From Panicum virgatum (lineage: Eukaryota; Streptophyta; Magnoliopsida; Poales; Poaceae), in NCBI RefSeq assembly GCF_016808335.1, contig NC_053149.1, positions 59,201,922 to 59,265,921 on the forward strand: 64,000 bases of DNA. Direction: 5' to 3'. Shown piece by piece: positions 1 through 11,938 of this stretch. The notes beneath the pieces are model-generated. The model had not been told where the DNA came from, did not search any database, and saw only the letters and a program-made list of their open reading frames with translations. The translations under genes were made by a program, and so were the position numbers. Position 1 is the stretch's first letter, and each line of letters begins with the position of its first letter.

Positions 1-1019
1 GCATTCTTGAAATTCAGCCGAAATAAATAATTAAAAAACATTACAATCAAGCATTTGCACTATGGGGAAACATTTTATCTTTATTCCTTGGCATGGTGGC
101 ATTGTATTGTATTGGCATAAAGAAGCATGTTTTATGCAATTCATCAGATAATATAATCCTGAGCAAGGATATTCCGAAAACACCTCCTAAACCATCTTTC
201 CGTTTTACCCTCACTTGTTATTCATGAGCCTTGTGATGAATCTCAATGACATTTGCTTTCTTCGTGTTGCGATCTCCGCGCTGCGAGGACTTGATTACCT
301 TGTCTCAGCATCATTCCTTGCTTTGTTTGACCTTTTCTCCGTGAACGGAAAATCTTACATCATTCAATTATCCATTCTACTCGAAGAGTCTTGCAAGAAT
401 TGAGTTCGGATGTTTCTTAAAATCATCGTCGTCATCAGGAGGCGTCCCTGACTGCATGTAAAGAATGATCTTGTGTAATGCTAATCTCCTTTTCTACCTT
501 AGCGTCAAAATCGTTCCTTTGTAAATCACGTCATTGCTTTATCAGGTAAGTCTCTGGAGGGTACATCGGTTTTGTTCCAGGTGTTCTGCTTGTTTCGTTT
601 ATAGTTCCCGTAGGTTCCTGAATGGTTAGCGGTCTTGATCTCATGTTACTGTCCAACCGGACCGAATCCCCTGTTGATCAGTAATCAGGTAATCTCATCG
701 GTGGACGCAAGCTGTATGTGAAGCTTAAGCAAGAATCTTATTTCCTGCAGTCTGTGGCCACTAACCCCTGTTGCTCTCATGTTATGCCTCCGTTTTTGGA
801 TCACCTCCTTGCTATCCCTATGTCTTGTAATGCTTATCCATGCACAATCTATCTGTGCCACAAGGGATTTCTCATTGGAAGTATGCTTGACGGTGTCGCA
901 AGGAAACCAAGAGCCTACGCTGAGCGCTCGACATATGCTTGTACTTCTCGACACACGCTGGTATTGAGATTGCTAATTATGATCCCTTATACAACTATAT
1001 TGGTGTGCTATCTCGTACA
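1..1019. other. Unresolved repeat-like DNA, no gene recognised
   Basis: No open frame here has recognisable protein similarity, and no splice-consistent gene could be assembled. The segment adjoins, at about 1020, AT-rich DNA that belongs to a large LTR. It does not resemble the part of that LTR expected next. It is therefore probably another inserted element, or the interior of the outer retrotransposon, running off the left edge. Confidence 0.35.
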
Positions 1020-2106
1020 TGCATGAGTGGATGATGATAACAAGTTAAGATTAAAACACTATAGAGTTGTAATCCAACAACTCAGGATAAGTGGTACAAC
1101 ATTATCAACTCTGTTTTAATGGGCAACCGTTTATTGAGTAAAATCTAACATGTTTTAGTTCATAAAAAGAACTAGGTGTGGTTTTCAAAACCCAGTTATT
1201 TAAACAAGACAAACAAATCAACAAATACTAGTTAAAATATGCATAAATAGCCAAGTAAGGTTACACTTAGCCTCTAGTCACGAAATTTTTACACAGCAAG
1301 CATAACTTAGCTAACAACCTACTGTAAAAAAAATTCAGTAAGTTTCAAGAAGTAGAAAAAGCAGGAAAAACATTTTACACAGACACTGCAAGAAAACAAA
1401 TTGACTTGCACAGGCCAAACTATGCAGGTGCTGGTAATAAACTTTTAACTGAGTGTTGGCTATCCTAAGATGAGCTTACAGTAATTTTTTTTTCAGAATT
1501 AAAACAGGAACATACAGAGCATGATAAATATAGCAAGTTATAGCTGTATTTAACAAGATTCAGTTTTCTCGACAGATGTACTAAGTTCTAGTTATCTAAA
1601 AACAATTACTAAACTTTTTGTACAGCAACTAGGCACCAATTTAAAGGTACTGTAACAGTTTTAGCTCATGAAACAAAGTTAAGCAGCATGTACAAACAAA
1701 ACTAAAATAAAAGGCATAAAGCAAGTTTTAACTAAACTGATAGCTAGGCATGTCAAATGTCCATGAAACTTTTACGCAAGTCTAATAATCTAGCGTGCAA
1801 CACACTGACCAAAAATGGCTGCCATGTAGTGTATAGAACTAGAGATCTAATTAAAGCTCTAATAAACTTGCATTTAATATAGAACAAAAACTAATGCTCA
1901 AATAAGAAAGTGCATGTAATGAAACTTGTAGATTTTGTTACAAGGAATCCAAAACAATTGAGTTTGTATTTTTCCGATTTTTCTATGAATTATTACAAAT
2001 TTTTAAAGTTCACATGAAATGAAACAAATTCATTTGACAAAACTACAGTAGCCGCCCCGCAGCACAGCCACGCCATGGCCACCAGGGCCATGGACGGCGG
2101 CGTGGC

Positions 2107-5100
2107 TGTGACGGCCCATGATTTTAAATAGCCAATTTAGGGTAATTAGTAGCAAATCATGCATCATTAAATAGTAGACTTTGAAATGTTGCATGTGTAT
2201 GTTTGTGTGTTTATGTGTATATAAAATTTTGCACATAAAATGACAGGTCAAATGAACCATAGTATTCGAGGTTTTAAACAATCTTTTAAATTTTAAACAA
2301 ATATGCTTTGAAAATAATTTCTAAAATATAGCTCAAATAAATTTTTGGCCAAAACCAAAGTTGTAGAGTTTTTAATGGCGAACAACTTTTGTGTTCAAAG
2401 TTTTTTTTCGAGTTATCACACAACAATGGGAGAAAATTTTAAATTCCGAAGTATATAGTACCTTTTCACATGCACTCAAGTTTTAAATTTTATTTTTCAA
2501 ACGAAGCCTCAAATGAACTTTTGCCTAAAACGAAAGTTGTAGATCTCGAAATTTTGAACAACTTTGGTATTCAAAAGTTTTTCGTTTGAGACCATGAAGA
2601 AGGATAAAAACTGGTTTTACAAACTGGACTTTGGAAATTCGAGCTAATTACAGAAATGCCATCGCCTCCATCTCCTGCTCTGCTCGTGCCGCCGCAGCTT
2701 CTCGACGTCGGTGCCAACACGCGCCGCCCTCGCCGTCCACGCGCCGCCCTCCCCGTCCACGGTTCCTTCCCGGTGCTTCTCGGCTTCGCCACGCGGCGCC
2801 GTTTCCGTGCCCGCACACCGAGGATTGCCGTCGACGCGCCACGACGACAGCAAGCCGTGCCGAGCCGGCCTTCTCGCGCCCCACTCTGTGTTCTGCTCTC
2901 CTCCCTCCCATTGCTTTGCAAGCACGCCTCCTACCTCCCCTCCCCTCTCCTCCCTGCTCTGAGCGCCCGGCCACGCCCTCACAGCGTCCAGAGTCGCCGC
3001 CGCCACCATTAGCGCCGCCCCTCTCTAGGTCGCCGCGGAGCTCACCCTTCCGCCCTCCCTCGCGCCCAGCAAACCCCATAGCTAGCTTCCTTGCTTCCCA
3101 CTGGTGCTCCTCGACCCGCTCATCGCCGCCCCCGACCACCAGACCACCGCCGCCGCCGCAAACCGCCGCCGCCGGCCGCTGCTCTTCGCGGAGCCGCCGC
3201 TCCGGCCATTCCTAGCCCCAACCGAGCCCACCCCTGAGTTCCTCTCGGCGCCGTGGAGCTTTTCCCCCACTTCTCCCACGCCCCCGGTGAGCCCCCACGC
3301 CGGATTCCGGCCGCCCGCCCCTCCTCTGTTTCTCAAACCGGCCAGGGACCCACGGTGAGAAGGAGATAGAAGTCCAGGGGCCTAGATGCAAGTTTTCCTT
3401 TTCCTTTTCTTTTGTTTTCAAAAACAGCAAACTTTGAAAATGCCTATAAATTCGTAGAAAAATCATAAAAATGCAAATCCAAATGTTTTGGAATCCTTGC
3501 AATAAGATCTACAACTTTTGTTACATGCACATATTTATTTTCTGTCTGTATTTTAATCTAGGAAAAAGATTAGATTTTATGGACTATATTTATTCTAGGA
3601 GTTATACTCAATGTCTATAGATGATTTTTGTCTAGTAGCTACTTCATGCCATGTTTTTCTTTGTGTAAAAATTTGAGCACCAGTTGACACTTGTAACTAG
3701 ATGAAACCATAGTTTTGGCTAAATCTAGTAGAATAATCTACTTTTTATTTCTGGATGTTATGATATAGATATATGTATGAAAATTTTTCTGTATACTTGA
3801 AATACTAAATGAACACCACTGTCCAAGTTTCATTATTTTTAGATTTGTGTAGCTAACCCTGTGAATTAATCCTTAAAGATGGTGCTATTTTGTGATAAAT
3901 ATATGTTGCTGCTGGAAAAATCTGAAAATTTTACTGTGGATTAGTATTCAGAAGATAAACTAGAATATAAATTTTGAGAGCCAAAAACTCTTTGCAACTA
4001 TCTGTACTAATTAGTCTTGTTATATGTGAGTAGGATTTGTCAATTTTATTACTCCTGATTTACGTCTAGAAAATTTCTGATAAATTTAAAGTGTGTTGAG
4101 GATCATATGTAGACTCCTCTGCAAAAATTTGAGATTTAGAATCTATGTGTAACTATAGTTTTAGATAAAACATGATATCGTTATTTTTGTTAAAGAAAGC
4201 CACTTTTGTATGTTTTGGTATATAACGAAAACTCCACTCGGAACTTATGCACTAACTAATATTATTTTCTACTCTATACACGATTGCCCAATGGAAGAAA
4301 CATGACAGTGTTTATTGCTGTTTTGAGTCTTATTGGTTTACGCTTTTATGATGAAATAATTCATTAATTACTGCCATCACAACAACTCACTCATGTGCAT
4401 TTCATATAGATACTACTACTCTCGCTGACGGAACTTACGAACTGGTGCCCGGGTCCGAGAGTGAGCAGCGTGAAGCTCAGGTGAATCTAACTGAAGTTAC
4501 TGAAGACCCGAACCCGATTTCGGAAGAGCCCAGATCTAGTTGCGCCCAGGAAGGCAAGCCTCGGAGCATGTCCCTCTATTTTAAATTATGCAACTTATTA
4601 TTGTTCATATCTATTTGTGCATTTAAGTTACAGGAGTTGACTGAAACCTTAGTTGCATAATCCTAGGTACCGATGCTTGAACACTAGTTGGTACAGGTCG
4701 TTAGTTAGCTATGCTAAAGGTTCGGTAGAAGTCGAGTGATTTCCGGTCACTCGCGAGAAATGATAGGGGTTGGTTGTTTATTACTTGCTATCACGATAAG
4801 GTCTACGGGCGGGGTCGTGATACTCTGGATGCCCCGTCTGTTTAGTGAAAAGTGATAAGGCCGCAGTGTGTGGTAGTGGTGGTTAAGCGTTTGAACGTAC
4901 TAATCACATGCCGAGAATATGGTAATCGGTAAGCTTAAGTACTGGATTGAACCGCAGCCGGAATATACTCCCCACCGTCTTGAACTCGTTCACATCTAGC
5001 TAATGGCGAGTACAGAGTCGTCGTACTGCTGTACTTGAGGGCGGTGGGCCTGTTCCGTGAAGCGGGAATTGAAGGGAAATGTTGCACGTGTGACTCTGTG

Positions 5101-5986
5101 AGTAACCACGTGACGTGTGTTTAGGTCTGCCTGGCCAGGTTAACAAATTCGATTCGAATCGTCCGTTTCTCACCGGTTATTGAGACTGCTTAACCCTTTT
5201 GCCACATAGAGTAAGAAGTGGAAGATGATTATGATGATGAATATAGTTGATTGGTTGATGAAAAATAATTGTTTCCACCATGGATGCTATTGGATAGATG
5301 CTCACCTAGAATGGTTAATTGAACTAGAACATGAAGGCTAAAATATGAAATTAAGGATCTACTCTTTACTGCTTTTCGGCAAAACAAACCCCTCAAACCA
5401 AAAAGCCTTGCATGTCTAGATAAAGGGCTAAGTATACCCTCAGTCGGGTAAGCCTTGCTGAGTATTAGAATACTCAGCCTTGCTTGTGGCTCATTTTGTT
5501 TCAGGAAATACTTTTGAGGACATGATTGCCAGTTTAACCTGGCCTTGTACCCTCCCGCCTGGTTGGTCCGTGGAGTGGGATCCGTCCCCGGCCAACGATG
5601 ACAAGAGCGAGTGATGTCACGAATCGGGCTTCATCGTGACACCCATATCGTCGTTAGTTCACGTGTTTACTTTCCGCTGCAATAAAGAACTTTGGTGGAC
5701 TTCTTTTATGTTGTTGTACAAAGCACTTTGTTAAATGTCGAACTTGGTTTGTATTACTGCAGATCGTTAAACTCTGTGTTGTAATTGTTGGTGTCGTGTT
5801 GTAATCTCTGGACTCGCCTTCGCGTGAGGGATGCTGCTTTGTTCGATCCAGGTTTAAGTGGTTTTATCGGGAATTTACCCGACAGCACTGCCGGATTTCT
5901 CCGTTTTAAGTGCGTGTTAACCCTGATTGTCGTTTTGATGATGGTTAGCGCACTTAAGCCGGATTATGTCGGGCGGGGCTGCCACA
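2107..5986 (+). mobile_element. Solo LTR A, 3.88 kb, TSD GTGGC
   Basis: The element begins TGTGACGGCCC at 2107 and ends GGGCTGCCACA at 5986, with imperfect terminal inverted repeats (TGTG...CACA). It is flanked by identical 5-bp duplications GTGGC (2102-2106 and 5987-5991). There is no internal retroviral domain and no second LTR, so it is a solo LTR left by unequal recombination. Layout: AT-rich block with repeated 'aagttgtag' motifs (2340-2620), GC-rich leader with long Pro/Arg/Ser-rich open frames (2640-3350), AT-rich intron-like block (3350-4409), a short acidic open exon (4410-4660), then U5-like DNA with a palindrome at 5459-5478. It lies in opposite orientation to the host LTR. Family: large grass LTRs, probably Ty3/gypsy; lineage not proven. 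Confidence 0.85.
4410..4660 (+). other. Acidic exon-like ORF inside solo LTR A
   Basis: An open frame follows a good splice-acceptor context (ATATAG at 4404-4409). It encodes TYEL, then a Glu/Asp/Ser/Pro-rich stretch, then GKPRSMS, and stops at 4660. Solo LTR B carries the same arrangement on the minus strand (9978-9800): TYEL, an acidic Pro-rich stretch, then GKPRSIS. The middle sequences differ strongly while the ends are conserved, so this is not simply recent copying. Known function: none that I recognise. It could be the second exon of an LTR-driven transcript whose first exon is the GC-rich leader. The 3' end of the exon is uncertain, since the frame runs on after GKPRS into AT-rich DNA. 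Confidence 0.5.
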
Positions 5987-7158
5987 GTGGCGTGCCTGGC
6001 TCGCCGGCAATGGACCAAGGCGGCGGCGGGGCAGGGCAGCACGGCGGCCAGGGAAGCCCTACGGCCCTGAGGCGCGCGGCGGGGGAGCCCGGGCCCGTGC
6101 AGGAGCAGCCTGCGGTATAGCCCGGCGACCACGGCAGCGCGACGGCGTTTCGGGCAGCATGGCGCCGGAGTTGAAGAGAAAAGGGGCCGGGGAGGATGAG
6201 GAGAGCGTGGGAAAGCTCACCGCGCACTCGAATCGGACAGAGGAGGGCCGGAAGGTGGAGCTCGACGGAAGGGGGCGGAGGTCCGAGCGGCCATCAATGG
6301 CGGCCGGCGGGGAGGTGGTCGATTCGGGCGAGGAAAGCTCAAATGGGTTCGGGGAAGGAGCGGAGGAGGTGTGGGGTGAAGTTGTGCGGCTCTGGGCGCA
6401 GGGAATCGAGGTGGGATGGCGAGGGGCGGCCGGAATCGACCCCGGCGACGGCTCTGCTCACGCTCAGCTTGACCCGCGCGCGCGAGGAAGAAGAAGGGGA
6501 GGGGAAACGAGGATTGGCGTCGCGAGTGGATAAGGATGGCGCGCATTGGACGAGGATCGCCGGTGCGCGCGATGCGTGGACACAAACGTCGAGAATGGAG
6601 GCGCGCGGTGCCTTCACGGCGTGAGACAGAGAGAGGAAAGAGACGAGATGGTGCAATGGCAGTTTTGTAATTATACTGAAGTTCAAAATTTCATTTTGTA
6701 AACTCAATATTTCTCCTATTTTATGGTATCAATTGAAAAACTTGTGAATACCAAACTTTCTTAAAATTTCGAGATCTACAACTTTCATTTCAGGCACTTT
6801 TTCATTTGAAGCCTACTTTAAAAAATCAATTTTAAACTCTTGCAAAATTCAAAATATGGCCCTTTTCAAAAATGCAAGTTCTTCTCAAGTTTTTGCGTGG
6901 CAACTTGAAAAACCACCAACATGAAAGTTGTTCACCGTTTAAAACTCTACAACTTTGTTTTTAGGCAAAAGTTCGATTGAGCAAGAATTTAAAAGTTAGT
7001 TTCAAAGCATTTTACATTGAATTTGAAAACTAGTCATCATTTCATGTGTTAACAACTAGCAAAAATGTAATTAAAAGATTTTATGAATGCAAGGTTAGTG
7101 TTAACAACGATATCAAATACATGATTAACCATAACTACAAGTGATTAACACCTAGGGT

Positions 7159-7270
7159 GTTACAGCCCGAGTCGCTCCTGGAGCCAGCCCCCAGACCAGC
7201 GACCGGGGTTCGATCCCCCGCGTTGGCACTGGGGAGGCCCTCTGTTACCCCTCCTAGTGAAAAAAAATTA
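7159..7270 (+). repeat. tRNA-derived SINE remnant
   Basis: The sequence contains a clear RNA polymerase III box B (GGTTCGATCCCC, 7207-7218). It is preceded by Pro/Leu-rich GC DNA and ends in an A-rich tail after 7255, as grass SINEs do. Box A is missing because the outer LTR ends immediately to the left (GTGTTACA, 7158), so the SINE was probably split by that insertion. The other half would lie left of the window. Confidence 0.55.
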
Positions 7271-8179
7271 TTGCTCTATTTTCTGGGCAGAGCACATTCT
7301 GTCAGGAAATTGCAATGCAATGCCTTTGATTGACTAATGACTAGTCTATCAACCCGTGCTCCCACACGAGCTAATTAGAATTAATATAAAAGTAACATCA
7401 ATAATTATAATTATCTATCTCACCTCCTTTTCATCTATTAAATATTCTAACACATACTCTAAAATATATATTTATCATTATTTAGTTATAATAGATTTCA
7501 ATTTGTGCACATCCATAAGTATTCAATATATGTTTGGTTGAACAGTTTGTTTGTGAATTGATATTCTTATCTCTTCCATCATACATGGATATATGGTGAC
7601 ATATATCATGGGTAGTATTTTTATATAAATAATAATATAAATAATATAATAATAATAGAAATAGTAATTTTAGAATTTTATATTGGTTCACTTTAATATA
7701 TTATTATAATTATATAATATAGATTCAGATTTATGAGTAATTTAACTTGTAATAATAATGACATAATTGAATAATTTATATGCAAATTTAGAGGGGTATT
7801 TGTATTATTTTTATAATGGTATAGGTGGGTAATTTACACAAAAATTAGGGGGTTACTTTGGATTTTTTTTATAATGGCAGAGGTGGGTAATTTAGATATA
7901 TGTTTAGGGGTTACTTTAGTCTATTTTCATAATAACAGAGGTGGATAATTTATTAGAAAAGATAACAGATCTGATGGTTAATAATTAGAGTTGTTGTATT
8001 GATGGCTGGATGTTTCTGATTTTTGTGAGAATTTATAGGATTTCTCTATTTTTTTCAGAGTGTCCATCTAGGATCCTAAGTGGCTTCACGTGGCCTCCAA
8101 TTAGTAATAGTAAGATGATATCCATGAGTGATACTTGGCTGACTGAACTGAATTGAAGTACAATCGTTGTGTTGTGCAG
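7271..8179. other. AT-rich repeat DNA with three about 58-bp tandem units
   Basis: No coding potential is seen. Around 7348-7370 is the sequence CAACCCGTGCTCCCACACG, which resembles the ends of grass Helitron or MITE families. From 7793 to about 7965 are three degenerate tandem units of about 58 bp. Each contains a GGTTACTTT-like start, TTTATAATGGCA and AGGTGGGTAATTTA. The last about 140 bp run into the splice acceptor of the X8-domain gene (TGTTGTGCAG, ending 8179) and are probably its intron. Confidence 0.5.
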
Positions 8180-8365
8180 ATAAACAAAGTGTTGTCCATG
8201 ATGACTTGAACCCCATCACAACAGTCCCCTCCACGAACCCAATTCCCCTCCACGAACCCAACGCCCACGATTATCACCGTGCCTTCCTCAAATCCTACTA
8301 TTACCATCCCTTCCTTGAACCCTTTGCCCACACCTATCACCGATCCCCCTCCTTCCGCAGCACCG

Positions 8366-11300
8366 TGTCACAAGACAGTCCAAATAATACCGATCAAGTG
8401 CACTAATTAATCATTTAACTTAAACCTCTGATACTGCACTTCACCAGTACACCCAAACTGCCTGTTATAACCAGGATCGATTACACGGGAACTCTCGCCA
8501 AAAGACGAGCACATGTGATTACAAGCAACAAAAATTTTCAAACTTAACTTACAACCAGAGTTAAACAAAAGTCTCCAAATTAATTTACAATAAAGTTTTA
8601 TAAGACAGGGTTACATTTCGTATACAGAGTTCAACGCAGCGGAACATACAACCAGTTTGAAACAAGCTTTGAAATACAGTACGGTAGATAACGTCGATGA
8701 CAAAAGAAGAGCTTCACATCTTTGCCACTGATGTGAGGCTCACCTGCCTGCACTTCACGGAGAAGACGGGACCCACTCGACCGTCCAACCTAGAGGAAGA
8801 GGCTGACCAATCCGGGATGCACAGATTTTCTCGAAGTCTTCCGAAACACAGCCTGCTCAGAAGGGTTACAACCAAACCCTGAGTACTCTAATACTCAGCA
8901 AGGCTTACCCGTCTATGGGTATTTTTCGCCCATTATCTAGACATGCACAGCTCTTTGGCTCTGGAGTTATTTTGCTGAAAAGCTGCTAATACTGGATCCT
9001 TACTTTTAATATTTTAGCTCCAATTGTGTTGATAGCTAGAAACTAGGTTTGCCTAGTTCTCTAGAGCATACATGGTTAATCATATTATCTTTTCAAGAAC
9101 ATCAACATAACTCCATCTTTTCTCTTTCTGTCCCTTCAATCCTTACTACGATGGGACACATTGACCAAGACTCTCCCATCCGCGAGTCACGGCAAATCGA
9201 TCCGATTTAACCTTGCAAGGTGGACCTAACTCACACGCCAAGTGCGACCCCGGCGGGTCACACCGAGCAACTGTTCCCACGATTACCCTAAAGCCTGAAT
9301 CAAGCCCGCCAGCACCCGGATGATGAGCCCCGCACGTGCGAACACCCGGTGAACCCGTGGGCCACTTCACCATCCGTCATCCCTACCCAGCACCGCAGGC
9401 CGAGACTCAGATTCCAACGCAATTTAGGTAATTAGCTTACCGGTTTCGACTACCTCCTACTCTCGGCATGCGGTTAGTACTGTTCAATCCTCAGTCAAAG
9501 GACCAACAACGGAGCGGTCCTCAATCGACACAGGCGGAGACTCAACTTTCCTTTAATCAACAACCATGTCCAACTTTCCCTCCGCCCGGTCTCCAATTTC
9601 CCTTCCCATTGCATTCTTTCTCATAACACTGCCTGAAGTAACAACCCTATATCTCGCGGGTGACAGGAAATCACCCGTCTTCTACCGTGTTTACTTAAGC
9701 ATAGCGGTGCTAGCGATAACTGCACTAGTAAGACACTGGGTATTCAAGATTATGCATCTATGGTTCCAATCAATTCCTTGAACGTAAATGCACAATACTT
9801 TAAATATAACATGGATTAATTAAAATAAAGGATATGCTCCGGGGCTTGCCTTGCAGGTCAGTAGGGTTAGTGGCCTCTTCGGGAGCTTGATCAACGACTT
9901 CTCCGGATTGCGGTTCTTCTGCGGAAGGCTCCTGGACCGGCTCGGCAATCAGCTCGTATGTGACTTCGGTTTCCGCATCTATACGATTAAAATATGCCAT
10001 GCATGAGACTCATGAAATGATGCAAGGCAATGCAGTAAACATACAAGAATGTATGGATAAAACGATAATAACAGCCCTAACTATGGTTCAAAAGGGATGG
10101 TTCAGCGCAGGGATGAATTCCTGGTCCAAATGTCTTTTAGCCTAAAGTGTTTCCTATCAAGCAAAAGTTACTAAACTCGCTTTGAAGTATTAATTACAAC
10201 CCTAGAACAACATGGATCAATTAACCAGGGGCTTGTTTGGTTGCAAAAACACATGCATGAAAGAATTAATTACCACAATTATAAAAGAAACGAGCCTAGC
10301 TAGGAACAAAATAAAAGCAAGCACCTAACTTGCATATATGATCAAGCCACAAGAATTATCAGAATAACATGATTTTGATAAAGCATGCCGCATAAATTCT
10401 CCAACATTTATTGATGACCGAAACCATTTATTTTAACCCTAGAAAAGAAATCAAACAACGATAGATCCACAAACATGCACATAGGCCATGCACCTGGAAA
10501 TTTTTCAGTGGACTACACATACAAAGAGTAATCTACTGAATAGATTTCACAATTTTTTGAGCAACGGAACAACTGGTATTAAATAACCTAGATTAAACAC
10601 AACCCAAAATTTTTAGCAGGGGCAAAAGTGACCTTTCACCTGCACAAATATTTTTCTTCTGAAGATCTCGATTTTAGAAACCTAACAAAATTTAGTTTGT
10701 ATTTTTAGGATTTTTCCACATTTTTCTACAAATTTTCATAGCTTTCAGCCGAAATAAACAATTGAAAATTGAAAAACGAAAACTAAAAGAGGGGGCTGAC
10801 GGCTGGGCCCCACATGTCAGGGAGCCGAGACCGCCCCTCCCCTATTTTTGGCACGCACGCGCGCCAGGCCGTGGCCACGGCCAGGTTCGTCAGCGGCGCG
10901 GCCTGGCCGGACCGCGGCCAAGGCAGACTAGCGGAGCGGGGTGCCCGCGGGGCGGCTCAGGAGGGTGCGGCGGTGCCCATGGCGGCCACGGCGGCGGCGC
11001 AGTAGCCAGGCGGCCGCGGGGCGAGGTGGCAGCGGAGCGGGGCGGCGCGACGGCCAGTGGGGGCGGGCGGACCCGACGCGCGTGATGGCGAGGCGCAGGG
11101 CCGCGTGAGCGCAGCCCGCGACGGCGGCGGCATGGCCGCGTTCCGGCGGCGCCCGCGCAGGAGGAGGAGGGGAACGGGGTCGGGAAGCACGAGGAAGGCA
11201 CGGGGAAGCTCACCGAGGGCGCGAATCGACCGGAGGAGGGCTGGAGGGGGGGGTCGTCAACGGTGGAGGCTGAGCTCCGGTGAAGGGGCAATGGCGGCCG

Positions 11301-11938
11301 GCGGTCTGGGGCCCGATTCCGGCCGGGTGTGGGCGCGGCCGAGTTCGTGGAGGGACGGAGGAGCTTTGGGGCGAGGTCGCGCGGCTTGGGGCGCGGAGAA
11401 TCGAGCGGGGGTGGCGAGGATGGCCGGCGTGGCGGACGGCGGCAGCGCTGCGCAGCTCGGCTCGACCCGAGCTCTAGCAGAGGAAGGAGGGGGCGAAAAC
11501 GGGGACGGCACCGTGAGGATAAGGACGTGCAGTGCGGAGGGCGAGGATCGCCGGCGCGGCGACGCGTGGAGTCGCCGGCGACGACGCGGGGTCGCAGCAT
11601 GGGCACGCGTGTACGGGCACAGGAAAGAACAGGGTAAGAACAGTAAACTCGTTTGACTCAAATTGACTCGAGTTTGAACCTCCAAAACTCAAATTTTGAT
11701 ATAGGAACTTGAAATTTGGCCAAAATAAAAGTTGTAGAGGAAAAAAAGAGCTACAACTTTTATTTTGGGCGAAAGTTGATTTGAAGCTCGGATCATCGAG
11801 AAAAACGGGGTCAAACATGGCTAAAACGATGTTTACTACACGAACACGATTAACGCTAACAATGAGCTTAAGTCCATAATTAGTGGTTTAAGCACATAAT
11901 TAGCATCGCGATTAACACTGGAGTGTTAGTGTGTTACA
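8366..11938 (-). mobile_element. Solo LTR B, 3.57 kb, TSD CACCG
   Basis: On the plus strand it runs from TGTCACAAGACAG (8366) to GTGTTACA (11938), flanked by CACCG at 8361-8365 and 11939-11943. Internal order, read on the minus strand, matches solo LTR A: AT-rich block with 'aagttgtag' motifs, GC-rich leader (about 11630-10790), AT-rich intron-like block, acidic exon (9978-9800), then U5-like DNA with a CTGAGTA-type palindrome near 8880. No internal domain or second LTR is present. It lies inside the Pro-rich exon of an X8-domain gene, in antisense orientation to it. The 5' end on the minus strand begins TGTAACAC. Confidence 0.88.
9800..9978 (-). other. Acidic exon-like ORF inside solo LTR B
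   Basis: This is the counterpart of the exon in solo LTR A. After the acceptor-like TATAG (minus strand) the frame reads an acidic, Pro/Glu-rich peptide containing TYEL, EEPQSGEV and ATNPTDLQ, and ends in GKPRSISF before AT-rich DNA. Position relative to the GC-rich leader and the LTR ends is the same as in LTR A. No function is known to me. Conservation of TYEL and GKPRS(I/M)S between two otherwise diverged LTRs suggests past coding constraint. Confidence 0.5.

Larger units (their letters stand above)
1020..7158 (-). mobile_element. Outer large LTR (minus), interrupted by an inner solo LTR
   Basis: Segments 1020-2106 and 5987-7158 form one LTR on the minus strand, split by the insertion at 2107-5986. 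Its 5' terminus on the minus strand is the reverse complement of GTGTTACA at 7151-7158. The GC-rich block 5987-6650 aligns by eye with 10960-11640 of the solo LTR at 8366-11938, and the AT-rich block 6660-7150 aligns with that LTR's terminal AT-rich block. The AT-rich part 1020-2040 resembles, in reverse complement, the intron-like block 3440-4300 of the inner LTR. The left boundary is not resolved because homology fades near 1020. No protease, RT or integrase frame is visible. Confidence 0.65.

Noticed and set aside
2631..3358. Long overlapping Pro/Arg/Ser-rich open frames on both strands
   Set aside because: They lie in the GC-rich leader of solo LTR A, overlap in several frames and have no domain. 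High GC content alone keeps these frames open.
6159..6707. Several Arg/Gly-rich frames
   Set aside because: They are part of the outer LTR's GC-rich block, paralleled at 11057-11656 in LTR B. The parallel is at DNA level, and no single frame is preferred.
7159..7270. Functional tRNA gene
   Set aside because: Only a box B is present; there is no cloverleaf or box A, and an A-rich tail follows. It fits a SINE remnant.
10762..11818. Large frames including a 238-residue Pro/Arg-rich one
   Set aside because: Same explanation: GC-rich LTR DNA with low-complexity translation on both strands.
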